Below are positions 7,648 through 15,891 of a stretch of DNA of 64,000 bases, in pieces. The notes under the pieces are model-generated. The model did not search any database. It had not been told where the DNA came from and saw only the letters and a list, made by a program, of their open reading frames with translations. Origin of the DNA: Arthrobacter sp. Leaf337. GTDB lineage: Bacteria; Actinomycetota; Actinomycetes; Actinomycetales; Micrococcaceae. Both the position numbers and the translations under genes were made by a program. Each line of letters starts with the position of its first letter. The first letter of the stretch is position 1. The stretch covers positions 375,981 to 439,980 of the forward strand of contig NZ_LMPC01000012.1 in NCBI RefSeq assembly GCF_001423745.1, read 5' to 3'.

Positions 7648-8397
7648 CTAGCGAGCCGACCAGCCGCCGTCCATGGTGTAGCTGGCGCCGGTGACCATAC
7701 CGGCGTCGTTCGAGGCGAGCCAGGCGACCAGCGAGGCGACTTCTTCCGGCTCCACGAGCCGCTTGATGGCGGACTCGGTCAGCATGATCTTCGCCAGCAC
7801 CTCGGATTCGGGGATGCCGTGGACCTTGGCCTGGTCGGCGATCTGCGACTCCACCAGGGGCGTGCGAACATAGCCGGGGTTGATGCAGTTCGAAGTGACC
7901 CCGTGTTCCCCGCCCTCCAGTGCCGTCACTTTACTGAGCCCTTCCAGGCCGTGCTTGGCGGAAACGTACGCGCTCTTGAACGGGGAGGCGCGGATTCCGT
8001 GCACCGACGAGAGGTTGATGATCCGGCCGAAGTTGTTCGCATACATGTGCGGCAGCGCCGCCCGGATCAGCAGGAACGGCGCTTCGAGCATGAGGGTGAT
8101 GATCCGGCGGAAGTCGGCCGGATCGTATTCCTCAATGGGGCTGATGCGCTGGATCCCGGCGTTGTTGACCAGGATGTCGCAGTCCAGGCTGAGGGTTGCC
8201 AGGGAATCCACATCCAGCAGGTCCACCGCCCAGGCGGTGCCGCCCACTTCATCGGCAAGTGTCGCAGCGGCGGCCTCGTCGACGTCGGCAATCACCACTT
8301 TGGCGCCCCGCGCGGCGAGGGCCCGCACACTGGCAGCGCCGATGCCGCCGGCTCCCCCGGTGACCAGAGCCTTGCGGCCGTTCAGCGTGTTTTCCAT
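7648..8397 (-). CDS. 3-hydroxybutyrate dehydrogenase (SDR family)
   Basis: A 249-residue NAD-dependent SDR that most resembles bacterial D-3-hydroxybutyrate dehydrogenases, which oxidise 3-hydroxybutyrate to acetoacetate. Visible motifs are TGGAGGIG (cofactor binding, residues about 13-20), LVNNAGIQRISPIEEY, the catalytic Ser in NLSSVHG, the YVSAKHG Tyr/Lys pair, and NPGYVRTPLVESQIADQA, which is characteristic of this enzyme group. The start follows GGAAGG. It lies downstream of the MHS symporter on the same strand, consistent with an uptake-oxidation unit for a hydroxy acid. A hairpin in the intergenic gap may reduce read-through. Confidence 0.85.
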   Translation of the reverse strand: MENTLNGRKALVTGGAGGIGAASVRALAARGAKVVIADVDEAAAATLADEVGGTAWAVDLLDVDSLATLSLDCDILVNNAGIQRISPIEEYDPADFRRIITLMLEAPFLLIRAALPHMYANNFGRIINLSSVHGIRASPFKSAYVSAKHGLEGLSKVTALEGGEHGVTSNCINPGYVRTPLVESQIADQAKVHGIPESEVLAKIMLTESAIKRLVEPEEVASLVAWLASNDAGMVTGASYTMDGGWSAR

Positions 8398-8434
8398 AAC
8401 CAGCCTTCCAGTTCAAAGATTTTTCAACGAGCCA

Positions 8435-8461
8435 GCCGGCTCCAGCGGGGCTGGAGCCGGC
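8435..8461 (-). terminator. Hairpin between symporter and dehydrogenase genes
   Basis: GCCGGCTCCAG and CTGGAGCCGGC form a perfect 11-bp stem around CGGGG. It lies between the symporter stop (8479) and the dehydrogenase start (8397). No T-run follows, so it may be a partial terminator or an mRNA-stabilising structure. Confidence 0.65.
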
Positions 8462-8478
8462 CAAGAAACTCAGGCAGC

Positions 8479-9858
8479 TCAGCGTGTGGCTGCTACAGGC
8501 AGGCCTTCGCGTTCGGCGTCGGCCCGGTCCACGTCCTCCAGGGCGATGCCCTTGGTTTCCTTGAGGCTCAACACTGCCACCGTGGTGATGGCGCACGCCA
8601 CTACCAGGTAGATGGCGGTGGGCACCCATGATCCGGTGTCCTTGAGCCACTGGGTGGCCAGGAGCGGCGCCAGCGAACCGGCGAAGATCGAGGTGACCTG
8701 TGAGCCCAGGGACACCCCGGCGTAGCGCATCCGGGTGGGGAAGAGCTCGGCCATGAGGGCGGGCTGGCCGGCATACATAAAGGCGTGCAGGCACAGGCCG
8801 ATCGTCACGGCAGTCACGATGATGACGGGGTTGCGCGTATCGAACATGGGGAAGGCGAAGAACGGCCAGGTGGCTCCCGTGATGGCGCCGACCAGGTAGA
8901 CGGGCTTGCGGCCCCAGCTGTCCACGAGCCGTCCCACCTGCGGGATGACCAGGAAGTGGATGAGGTGGGCGATCAGCAGCGCCAGCAGGAGCGAGGAAGT
9001 GTCGTACTTGTGGACGCTCTTGAGGTACACGATCGCGAAGCTCACCACGAGGTAGTACATGATGTTTTCCGCGAACCGGAGGCCCATGGCCTGCAGGATG
9101 CCCTTGGGGTACTTGCGGATGACCTCGCCGACGCCGTAGCTGACAGCCTGTTCCTGCTCCAGCTGCGCCTTCGCTTCGAGGAAGATCGGCGACTCGGAGA
9201 CGTTGGTGCGGATGTAGTAGCCGACGAACACGATCACGGCGGAGAGCCAGAACGCCACGCGCCAGCCCCAGCTGAGGAAGTCCGCGCTGCTCAGTACGTT
9301 GGACATGATGAACAGGACCAGGGTTGCCAGCAGGTTGCCCACGGGAACGGCGGACTGCGGCCAGCTGGACCAGAATCCGCGTGACTTGTTGGGGCTGTGC
9401 TCGGCCACCAGAAGCACCGCGCCGCCCCATTCGCCGCCCAGCGCGAAGCCCTGGATGAACCGCAGGAATACCAGGAGTGCCGGTGCGAGGTAGCCGATCT
9501 CGGCAAAACCGGGGAGGCAGCCCATCAGGAAGGTGGACACACCGATGATCACGATGGTGAGCTGCAGTGTGGGCTTGCGGCCCAGCTTGTCGCCGATCTG
9601 GCCGAAGACGATACCGCCGAGCGGGCGGGCCACGAAGCCAACGGCGTAGGTGATGAAGGCCTGGATGATGCCGTCCAGCTCATTGCCGGTGGCGGGGAAG
9701 AAGTATTTTCCGAACACCAGGGTTGCTGCGGTGGCGTAGAGGAAGAATTCGTACCATTCCACCACGGTGCCAACCATGGATGCTGCGACGATCTTCTTGA
9801 GGCCCGCGCCCTTTGGGGCGGAATCGGCCGGTGTTGCCGAGCGTTGTTCTACGCTCAT
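8479..9858 (-). CDS. MHS-family metabolite:proton symporter (MFS)
   Basis: A 459-residue, twelve-helix MFS carrier of the metabolite:H+ symporter family (ShiA, ProP and KgtP relatives). Signatures are VAASMVGTVVEWYEFFLYATAATLVFGKYFFP at the first helix, the loop 2-3 motif GQIGDKLGRKPTL, and FLRFIQGFALGGEWGGAVLLVAEH. The start at 9858 follows AAGGAG; an in-frame upstream start is less likely. Together with the downstream dehydrogenase, the substrate is probably 3-hydroxybutyrate or a related short hydroxy acid (inference). The divergent LysR gene shares its 132-bp promoter region. Confidence 0.88.
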   Translation of the reverse strand: MSVEQRSATPADSAPKGAGLKKIVAASMVGTVVEWYEFFLYATAATLVFGKYFFPATGNELDGIIQAFITYAVGFVARPLGGIVFGQIGDKLGRKPTLQLTIVIIGVSTFLMGCLPGFAEIGYLAPALLVFLRFIQGFALGGEWGGAVLLVAEHSPNKSRGFWSSWPQSAVPVGNLLATLVLFIMSNVLSSADFLSWGWRVAFWLSAVIVFVGYYIRTNVSESPIFLEAKAQLEQEQAVSYGVGEVIRKYPKGILQAMGLRFAENIMYYLVVSFAIVYLKSVHKYDTSSLLLALLIAHLIHFLVIPQVGRLVDSWGRKPVYLVGAITGATWPFFAFPMFDTRNPVIIVTAVTIGLCLHAFMYAGQPALMAELFPTRMRYAGVSLGSQVTSIFAGSLAPLLATQWLKDTGSWVPTAIYLVVACAITTVAVLSLKETKGIALEDVDRADAEREGLPVAATR

Positions 9859-9932
9859 GTTTGTTCTCCTTAGTGTCCACGATGACACGCGCTGTGATCC
9901 ACAGCACTGAATGGGCTCAGATGAGTATTGCC

Positions 9933-9989
9933 GCAGAAACTCTGCGCTTCAATGGCCAAACCAGCACCCCTTGTGTGCAGAATTGCAGA
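9933..9989. promoter_or_regulatory. Putative LysR binding region in divergent promoter
   Basis: GCAGA-AAC-TCTGC at 9933-9945 is a perfect inverted repeat, and two more GCAGA half sites follow at 9977-9981 and 9985-9989, the last ending 1 nt before the LysR start codon. An array of half sites between a LysR gene and its divergent target fits LysR activation and autorepression. Confidence 0.5.
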
Positions 9990-9990
9990 T

Positions 9991-10887
9991 ATGGACACTA
10001 ATCCCGATGACCTTCTGGTCCTGCTGGCCGTCTCCCGCTCAGCCAAATTCACGACGGCGGCGCAGGCCTTGGGACTGAACCACACCACCGTTTCGCGCCG
10101 GATAGCGGCGCTGGAGAAAACACTGGGCGGCCGTGTCCTCTCCCGCGCGGCCGGCGCCTGGGAGCTCACTGAACTCGGCGCGGAGGCCGTGCTGGTGGCC
10201 GAGCAGGTTGAACAGGCCGTGCGCAGCCTGGGCCAGCCCGGCAAAGCACCGGACCCCATCACAGGTGTTGTCCGCATGACCGCCACTGACGGCTTCAGCG
10301 CCTACATCGCCGCCCCGGCGGTGGCGGGGCTGCGCCGCCAGCACCCCGGGCTCAGCGTGGAGATCGTGACCGTCACCCGGCGGGCCCTGCAGCAGCGCTC
10401 CGGACTCGACATCGAGGTGGTGGTGGGCGAGCCCCAGGTGCACCGTGCCGAGGCCTTCAAACTGGGCGAGTATGTGCTGGGAATGTACGCCTCCCGGGCG
10501 TACCTGGCCGAAAACGGAACGCCGGCAACAGTGGAGGAGCTAACCGAACATCCGCTGGTCTATTTCGTCGACTCGATGCTCCAGGTGGATGACCTCGATG
10601 CCCCGCGCCGGCTCGTCCCCGCCATGAAGGACGGCCTGAGCTCCACTAACGTTTTCGTCCACGTGGAGGCGACCCGGGCCGGCGCAGGCATCGGCTTCCT
10701 GCCCTGCTTCATGGGAGACCTCCACCAGGACCTGGTCCGGCTGCTCCCGGAGGCCTTCTCCGAGCGGCTCCCCTACTGGATGGTGCTGCGTCCCGATTCC
10801 ATGCGGCGGCCGGCGGTGGCCGCCGTCGTGCAGGCACTCCGGGACCAGACAGTAGAGCACCGGGAGGCCTTGCTGGGCAGGCGCTGA
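9991..10887 (+). CDS. LysR-family transcriptional regulator
   Basis: A 298-residue regulator. Residues 1-60 hold the winged helix-turn-helix (LLVLLAVSRSAKFTTAAQALGLNHTTVSRRIAALEKTLGGRVLSR), followed by a periplasmic-binding-like effector domain with segments such as VVVGEPQVHRAEAFKLGEYVLGMYAS. The start at ATG 9991 places the helix-turn-helix at the usual distance from the N-terminus; the frame is open back to 9928 without a better ribosome site. The start codon directly follows a GCAGA half site, so autorepression is plausible. The divergent symporter-dehydrogenase pair is the likely target; the co-inducer would be the transported hydroxy acid or its product. Confidence 0.88.
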   Translation: MDTNPDDLLVLLAVSRSAKFTTAAQALGLNHTTVSRRIAALEKTLGGRVLSRAAGAWELTELGAEAVLVAEQVEQAVRSLGQPGKAPDPITGVVRMTATDGFSAYIAAPAVAGLRRQHPGLSVEIVTVTRRALQQRSGLDIEVVVGEPQVHRAEAFKLGEYVLGMYASRAYLAENGTPATVEELTEHPLVYFVDSMLQVDDLDAPRRLVPAMKDGLSSTNVFVHVEATRAGAGIGFLPCFMGDLHQDLVRLLPEAFSERLPYWMVLRPDSMRRPAVAAVVQALRDQTVEHREALLGRR

Positions 10888-11062
10888 GCACTATGTTCGG
10901 GCCCCCACACAGCGTAGTGTCAAAAGTAGGAGATGTCGGAGAGCCTTCGCTGGTGTGAGTGCGTCGAATCTGTCTATATCCACCATCGTGGTTGCGGGCG
11001 ATCAAGAGTCCGCGACCTGCGCCCAGCCCCAAGAGGCCCGGCTTTCAAGGATCGAGGCCGCC

Positions 11063-11791
11063 ATGGCTCCCGAGACAGACGACGCACCCACAGCTGAGCA
11101 ACTCCAGGACCTGCTGTTGGACAGCCCGGGGTTCACGGAATTCCTCCTCGGCCTGACCACCATCTCCGCCTCCCGCCTGGGCGGCCGCGATCCGATGCTG
11201 TGTGCCATCACGGTTGAGCGCAACGGCAGCCCGGCAACGGTGGCCAGCAGTGGCGAAGAGGCGCTGCGGATGGATGAGAAGCAGTATGCCTTCGACGACG
11301 GTCCTTGCCTGACGGCCCTCCGGGAACAGCACACGGTGCTGGTGCCGGATCTGCTGAATGACAGCCGGTGGGAACGTTATGCGCAAGCCGTCTCGGGAGA
11401 GGGCATCCGGTCAGTCCTCGCCGTTCCGATCCGCACCGACCTCGGCGCCGCTGCTGCGCTGAACTGCTATGCCCGAAGCACCGACGCATTCGACGCCGCC
11501 ACGATCGCCTCCGTCGAGGAGCACACTGACTCGATCTCCCGGATCCTCCGACTCGCGCTGCGTGTCCATCCGGCGGAGATCTATCCCGAGCACCTCCGCT
11601 CAGCCCTCAAATCGCGGGCTGTCATTGACGCCGCAGTGTCCCTGGTCATGCTGCAGAACCGTTGCAGCCGGGACCAGGCCATGGAGCTCCTGCACCTGGC
11701 GGCACGGGCCAGCGACAACAAGCTTCACACCATCGCCGCGGACATCCGAACTTCCCGACGGCAAGGGCTGACCGCGACAAGGGAGGAATGA
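11063..11791 (+). CDS. GAF-ANTAR putative RNA-binding antiterminator
   Basis: About 242 residues. The N-terminal two thirds are a GAF domain (SASRLGGRDPMLCAITVERNG, DDGPCLTALREQHTVLVPDL, IRSVLAVPIRTDLGAAAALNCYA). The C-terminus is an ANTAR RNA-binding domain (LKSRAVIDAAVSLVMLQNRCSRDQAMELLHLAARASDNKLHTIAADI). ANTAR proteins bind paired hexaloop RNA stems and prevent termination; the GAF part would sense a ligand or redox state. ATG 11063 follows AGGATCGAGG; the frame is open back to GTG 10955, so the start is uncertain. A strong hairpin begins right at the stop. Two further proteins of this type are encoded at 37.4-39.0 kb. Confidence 0.85.
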   Translation: MAPETDDAPTAEQLQDLLLDSPGFTEFLLGLTTISASRLGGRDPMLCAITVERNGSPATVASSGEEALRMDEKQYAFDDGPCLTALREQHTVLVPDLLNDSRWERYAQAVSGEGIRSVLAVPIRTDLGAAAALNCYARSTDAFDAATIASVEEHTDSISRILRLALRVHPAEIYPEHLRSALKSRAVIDAAVSLVMLQNRCSRDQAMELLHLAARASDNKLHTIAADIRTSRRQGLTATREE

Positions 11792-11837
11792 AGGAAGCCC
11801 CTGCGCGAGTCAGTGGACTCAAGCGCGGGGGCTTCCT
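11792..11837 (+). terminator. Long terminator hairpin after the ANTAR gene
   Basis: AGGAAGCCCC pairs with GGGGCTTCCT, with inner stems GCGC and GAGTC/GACTC and loop AGTG. The stem starts at the base after the stop codon. There is no T-run, as often in actinobacteria. Confidence 0.8.
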
Positions 11838-12008
11838 GCCCTCCGGTCTTGGGGGAAAGCGGAGAGCTTCCACAAACTTACAGCGAGTACAGGGCCCGGA
11901 TGGCGAAAAAGGGCACAAAAGCCGATTCTTGAGTCAACTTTGCGGCTGCCGGGGCTTTTGTTGCACCGGCCTTGCGCCTACGTTGCGTGGCAGCTATATA
12001 GGTGGCGG

Positions 12009-12926
12009 CTATGCAGCCGACGAGCCGGGTGCCGGCGGTGCAGGGTCATGACGGACTGCTGCGCCGGCTGCAAAGGCACGCACTTTGGCGTCATCCCAGA
12101 TATGGGCCGGGACGCCGCCGCCCAGGAGCCTGCGGGCCAGTTGGGGGTCGTCGTCGAACGGCTGGTCACTGCCGGCCATCACCATGTTGCCGTAGCGCCT
12201 GCCCTTGAGCATGGCGGGGTCGGCGATGATCAGGGTGTGTTCGAAGACCGCCGCGATGGTGGCGGCGTCCTCACGTGCATTCTTCAGGTCCGGAGCGTCG
12301 CCGGAATTCACCACGTAGATCCCGCCGGGAGCCAGCACGCGTTGGGCGTGCCCGTTGAACTCGGCAGTGGTCAGCGGCCGGGGGGTCAGGGCACCGGCAA
12401 ACACATCGCGGATGATCACGTCGCGGGTCTCGGGCGTCAGCGACTCCGTCACCTCACGCGCTTCGCCCACGCGCAGCCGCAGCAACGGGGCCTTGGGCAG
12501 GTCGAACCAGCCTCGGACGTATTCGGCAAGCTTGCCGTCCAGCTCAACCACCACCTGGCGGGCTTCCGGGTACGCAGCGTGGAAGTAGCGCGCCAGCGAG
12601 CACGCACCGCCGCCCAGGTGGAGGGCGCGCAGTTTGGGCCTGGCCTCCCGGGGCCACCGCGATTCCACCAGGGCGGCCATCCACCGCATGTACTCGAAAT
12701 CGAGGAAGAGCGGGTCCGCCAGGTCGATGTGCGAGCTCATGACGCCGTTGATCCGCAGGAGCCAGCCGTTCGAGTTGTCCTGGTCCGCGATCAGCTCGCA
12801 GTCCCCGGTGTCGATGTAATACACGCCCTCAACCGGCCCGTCAGGGCGGGTTCCCTTCGGCACTTCCACGACTCCCGGCGTCGAACGTTCAGCGTTCCTG
12901 CCGGCAGACCGGCCCTTACGTGCCAT
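12009..12926 (-). CDS. Spermidine-synthase-like methyltransferase-fold protein
   Basis: A 305-residue protein with a Rossmann fold of the spermidine synthase type: LRALHLGGGACSLARYFHAAYP (nucleotide-binding loop, about residue 98), VVVELDGKLAEYVRGWF, RDVIIRDVFAGAL, and LAPGGIYVVN. In actinobacteria such proteins are often annotated fused or spermidine-synthase-like and their substrate is unknown; nothing here proves polyamine synthesis. The start codon ATG 12926 immediately follows the stop of a 7-codon ORF that is itself preceded by a leaderless-type -10 box, so translation is probably coupled. Confidence 0.8.
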   Translation of the reverse strand: MARKGRSAGRNAERSTPGVVEVPKGTRPDGPVEGVYYIDTGDCELIADQDNSNGWLLRINGVMSSHIDLADPLFLDFEYMRWMAALVESRWPREARPKLRALHLGGGACSLARYFHAAYPEARQVVVELDGKLAEYVRGWFDLPKAPLLRLRVGEAREVTESLTPETRDVIIRDVFAGALTPRPLTTAEFNGHAQRVLAPGGIYVVNSGDAPDLKNAREDAATIAAVFEHTLIIADPAMLKGRRYGNMVMAGSDQPFDDDPQLARRLLGGGVPAHIWDDAKVRAFAAGAAVRHDPAPPAPGSSAA

Positions 12927-12950
12927 TTAGCCGGCCACCGTGTTGCTCAT
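12927..12950 (-). CDS. Putative 7-codon leader peptide (MSNTVAG) upstream of spermidine-synthase-like gene
   Basis: ATG at 12950 lies 6 nt after TAGGGT (12957-12962), the spacing of a leaderless transcript. The seven codons end in TAA, and the next base begins the ATG of the downstream gene. The downstream gene has no Shine-Dalgarno sequence of its own, so re-initiation after the leader is the likely way it is translated. Confidence 0.5.
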   Translation of the reverse strand: MSNTVAG

Positions 12951-12956
12951 GCCTCA

Positions 12957-12962
12957 ACCCTA
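12957..12962 (-). promoter_or_regulatory. -10 hexamer for the leader/spermidine-synthase-like transcript
   Basis: TAGGGT (minus strand) ends 6 nt before the leader ATG at 12950, matching the TANNNT-N6-ATG pattern seen at other leaderless genes in this window. Confidence 0.5.
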
Positions 12963-13152
12963 GTTGACCGGCGCACCTCCGCCGACGCCCGCGGCGCCCC
13001 GGCCGTAGCCTCGGCGCAGGGCGGACTGAAGCGGAAAGCCATACGGTTGCTCATTGTGTGATCGCCGGTAGCGTTAATTCCGAACCAAACACGCTGGCCG
13101 GCCCGACCGGTACGTCGGCCGGTGCTTCCAGCCATTCGGAAGGCGGACGGGC

Positions 13153-14202
13153 ATGCGGATCGTCATCACTGGCGCCAGCGGAAATGTGGGCACGGCCCTG
13201 CTGCGGCGCCTCCAGCGGGAGCGGTCGGCGCGCCCCGGCACCGAACGGCCGGGCACGCTGGAACTTGTGGGAATCGGACGGCGCACGCCGGACCACACGG
13301 TGGCGCCGTACGCCGGCGTGGAATGGCACTCGCTGGACATAGCGGACGACGACGGCGGGCCGCTGCGCGCGGCGCTCTCCGGGGCGGATGCGGTGGTGCA
13401 CCTCGCGTGGATCCTCCAGCCGAACCGCGACGAGGCGGTCCTGCACCGAACGAACGTGACAGGGACGGCCAACGTCCTCCGCGCCGCCAGAGAAGCCGGG
13501 GTGGGGCATGTGGTGTGCGCGTCCTCGATGGGGGCGTACAGCCGTTCCGGCAAGGAAACGCGGCGGGCCGAGGACTGGCCGGTCACCGGCATCCAGGAAT
13601 CCCACTACAGCCGGCACAAGGCCGAACAGGAAGCCCTGCTGGACCGCTTTGCGGCAGAGAACCCAGGTACTACCGTCTCCATGCTGCGTCCGGCGCTCTC
13701 CTTCCAGGCTGAGGCAGGCAGCCAGATCGGCCGGTACTTCCTCGGCCGCCTCATCCCCCGGCTGCTGCCGCGGAATCCCAGCCTGCCGATCGTTCCGCTG
13801 CCCCGCGGGCTGGCCTTCCAGGCAGTTCACGCCGACGACCTCGCTGACGCGTACTGGCGCGTTCTCGACCGCCGCGCCGCCGGCGCATTCAACATTGCCG
13901 CCGAGCCTGTCATTACGCCGGTGGAACTCGCGCGGATTTTCCATGCGAGGCGGTGGCTGCCCATTCCGTTCCCACTGGTCCGCGCGGCCGTGGACCTGAG
14001 CTGGCGGCTACATCTGCAGCCAACGGATGCCGGCTGGATTGCGATGGCTGAAGGCGCGCCCGTGATGGACACAACCCGCGCCCGCCAGGTGCTCGGGTGG
14101 GAGCCGCGCACCTCCTCGGTGGACGCCATCCGCGAGCTGATCGAAGGCCTGACGGGCGGACGCGGGATGGCGGGCTCTCCCCTGCTGCACCCCCGCAGCT
14201 GA
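13153..14202 (+). CDS. NAD(P)-dependent sugar epimerase/dehydratase family protein
   Basis: A 349-residue extended SDR. The cofactor motif TGASGNVG is at residues 6-13, followed by ADAVVHLAWILQP, the SSMGAY catalytic segment, and a Y-x3-K pair in HYSRHKAEQE at about residue 155. The sequence matches NAD-dependent epimerase/dehydratases that act on nucleotide sugars or similar substrates; the substrate is not evident. Length is somewhat over the usual 310-330 owing to a C-terminal extension. The start follows GGAAGGCGG. The gene stands alone and is followed by 164 bases holding a regulatory palindrome. Confidence 0.85.
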   Translation: MRIVITGASGNVGTALLRRLQRERSARPGTERPGTLELVGIGRRTPDHTVAPYAGVEWHSLDIADDDGGPLRAALSGADAVVHLAWILQPNRDEAVLHRTNVTGTANVLRAAREAGVGHVVCASSMGAYSRSGKETRRAEDWPVTGIQESHYSRHKAEQEALLDRFAAENPGTTVSMLRPALSFQAEAGSQIGRYFLGRLIPRLLPRNPSLPIVPLPRGLAFQAVHADDLADAYWRVLDRRAAGAFNIAAEPVITPVELARIFHARRWLPIPFPLVRAAVDLSWRLHLQPTDAGWIAMAEGAPVMDTTRARQVLGWEPRTSSVDAIRELIEGLTGGRGMAGSPLLHPRS

Positions 14203-14273
14203 TCCGCGGAGGCGGCTGGACGGCTAATGCACCGGAAGATCCAGTCTCGGAAAAACTAATACACCAAGGGTAC

Positions 14274-14303
14274 TTACTATCTGATAGTAATCATGCTTAC
14301 TAT
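14274..14303 (+). promoter_or_regulatory. Perfect 17-bp operator-like palindrome with an extra half site
   Basis: TTACTATCTGATAGTAA (14274-14290) is perfectly symmetric, and a third half site TTACTAT follows at 14297-14303. The stretch is unusually AT-rich for this genome and lies about 65-95 nt upstream of the first gene of the envelope cluster. It looks like a repressor operator of the MarR, PadR or TetR type. Confidence 0.65.
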
Positions 14304-14366
14304 TTAACGGCCAGTTCTTACTGGTTCTTGATCAGCAGCCGACCTTCTTGGAAAGAGAGCGCGAAG

Positions 14367-15440
14367 ATGTCAGAGAACCGATGGCCGCAGGACGGTAGCT
14401 ACGGCACCCCTGGGGTTGCAGAGCAAACCGCTTACCCGGTGACTCCGGAAACCGACGACGCTTACCCGGCAACTTCGGTAAACGACGCCGCCTACCCGGC
14501 GGCTCCCATAACCCAAGGCACGCCGTCGAAGACGGAGACGGCCAAACACGAGGCCGGGGACCTAGCCCACCAGGCAACCGATTCCGCCCAGCACGTGGCG
14601 GAAACCGCCAAAGCCGAGGCAGCCAACGTCGCCGGCGAGGTCAAGGCAAACGCCAAGGATCTGCTCTACCAGGCCAAGACGGACCTCACGGACCAGGCTG
14701 GCGCACAGCAGCAAAAGGTAGCGCACGGCCTCCACTCAATTTCCGGGGAACTCCGCACCATGGCTGACGCGTCCGAACAGCCCGGCGTGGCCACGGACCT
14801 CATCCGGCAGGCTGCGGACCGGTCCGCCTCCGTGGCGTCATGGCTGGAAGGCCGCGACCCCGGCTCACTGCTGAACGAGGTGAAGACTTTCGCCCGGCAG
14901 CGGCCGGGCACGTTCCTGATGCTGGCGGCCGGAGCTGGCATCCTGGCTGGCCGGCTGACACGCAGCCTCAGTGCGGGCGCACCCGAATCGACGGACGCCT
15001 CAGCCGGCGGCCGTACCACTACCGCACCCATTTCCAGCGTGCCCGGCTACGTCCCGGACACCGGGACAGCGGTTCCCCCGCCGCCGGTGCAGATGCCGGC
15101 CCCGAACGCGACCACCGCGGGCATGGCCGGCGCAGGAGTGGCTGGAGCGGGCACAGGTGCCTACGCCGACAGTGCTTATGCCGACACCGATTATGGCGAC
15201 AGCGCCTACGCTGACAGCCCCCAGACCGGTGCCGAAGGCTATCCGGCGGACACCTACCCGCCCAACCCGCTGGCGGACGAAGGAATGCACCGGGACCAAA
15301 CGCAGCAGGATCAAACGCAGCAGGATCAGTGGGCCGCAGATCCGCTGGCGAAGGATCCGCTGGCCGCCGACCCCCTGGCCGACGATCCGTCCCGTGGGGA
15401 CGCCCTGCGCGATGACCCCTGGCGCGGAGGGCAGCGATGA
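14367..15440 (+). CDS. Alanine-rich amphipathic-helix protein with acidic repeat tail
   Basis: A 357-residue protein, no named family recognised. Residues about 1-60 are a low-complexity Tyr/Pro/Ala segment with repeats of AYPxT/A. Residues about 60-170 form long amphipathic helices with an 11-mer-like Ala/Lys/Glu pattern (HEAGDLAHQATDSAQHVAETAKAEA), like LEA or apolipoprotein-type proteins. Then comes a short hydrophobic segment (FLMLAAGAGILAGRLTRSL), a Pro/Ala linker, Ala-Asp-Tyr repeats, and a C-terminal tail of DPLAxDP repeats. It overlaps the next gene by 4 bp and leads the holin-X/DUF3618/YihY cluster, suggesting a membrane or cell-envelope role, perhaps in desiccation or osmotic stress (inference). 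Confidence 0.75.
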   Translation: MSENRWPQDGSYGTPGVAEQTAYPVTPETDDAYPATSVNDAAYPAAPITQGTPSKTETAKHEAGDLAHQATDSAQHVAETAKAEAANVAGEVKANAKDLLYQAKTDLTDQAGAQQQKVAHGLHSISGELRTMADASEQPGVATDLIRQAADRSASVASWLEGRDPGSLLNEVKTFARQRPGTFLMLAAGAGILAGRLTRSLSAGAPESTDASAGGRTTTAPISSVPGYVPDTGTAVPPPPVQMPAPNATTAGMAGAGVAGAGTGAYADSAYADTDYGDSAYADSPQTGAEGYPADTYPPNPLADEGMHRDQTQQDQTQQDQWAADPLAKDPLAADPLADDPSRGDALRDDPWRGGQR

Positions 15441-15859
15441 GCAGCCAGTATCCCGAAACACCTTCCACGGCCGCGCATGCGAAGGCTGACAACACCTCCC
15501 TCGGTGACCTGCTGGGCGACGTGACGCGGGACCTCTCCACGCTAATGCGCCAGGAGGTGGACCTCGCCAAGGCCGAACTGAAGCAGTCCGCTTCCCGTGC
15601 CGGGAAAGGCGGCGGGATGCTCGCCGGGGCCGGCGTGGCCGGCCACTTCGTCCTCCTGTTCCTGTCCCTGGCCATCTGGTGGGCACTGGGAACGGTCATG
15701 GGACTCGGCTGGTCCGCCGTCGTCCTCGCCGTTCTCTGGGGCATCATCGCCGCCGTCCTGGCGTCCGTTGGCCGCAAGCAGCTCAACGCGATCAAGGGCA
15801 TGCCGCAGACGGCGGAGACGCTCCAGGAAATACCCCCCACCCTCAAACCCAGCCACTAG
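15437..15859 (+). CDS. Actinobacterial holin-X / phage-holin-superfamily membrane protein
   Basis: 140 residues. The N-terminal SLGDLLGDVTRDLSTLMRQEVDLAKAELKQSASRAGKGGGMLAGAG is the recognisable helix of the Act-Holin-X family, followed by two transmembrane helices (VLLFLSLAIWWALGTVMG and SAVVLAVLWGIIAAVLASVG). Despite the family name there are no phage genes nearby; these chromosomal proteins sit with DUF3618 proteins and are probably envelope components. It overlaps the preceding gene by ATGA and precedes the DUF3618 gene by 32 nt. Confidence 0.88.
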   Translation: MSSQYPETPSTAAHAKADNTSLGDLLGDVTRDLSTLMRQEVDLAKAELKQSASRAGKGGGMLAGAGVAGHFVLLFLSLAIWWALGTVMGLGWSAVVLAVLWGIIAAVLASVGRKQLNAIKGMPQTAETLQEIPPTLKPSH

Positions 15860-15891
15860 ACCCAGGTACAAGAGAGCTCGAGGTACACACG

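Noticed and set aside
11792..12008. Target hexaloop RNA leader for the ANTAR protein at 11 kb
   Set aside because: The single long hairpin has no pair of short stems with hexaloops and follows the gene rather than preceding one.
15150..15420. Short direct repeats in the first envelope gene considered as a CRISPR array
   Set aside because: The repeats are codon-phased (DPLAxDP, ADxxY), lack uniform spacers and lie within a coding frame.
15437..15859. Prophage lysis gene
   Set aside because: The holin-X family name is historical here; there are no endolysin, structural or integrase genes nearby.
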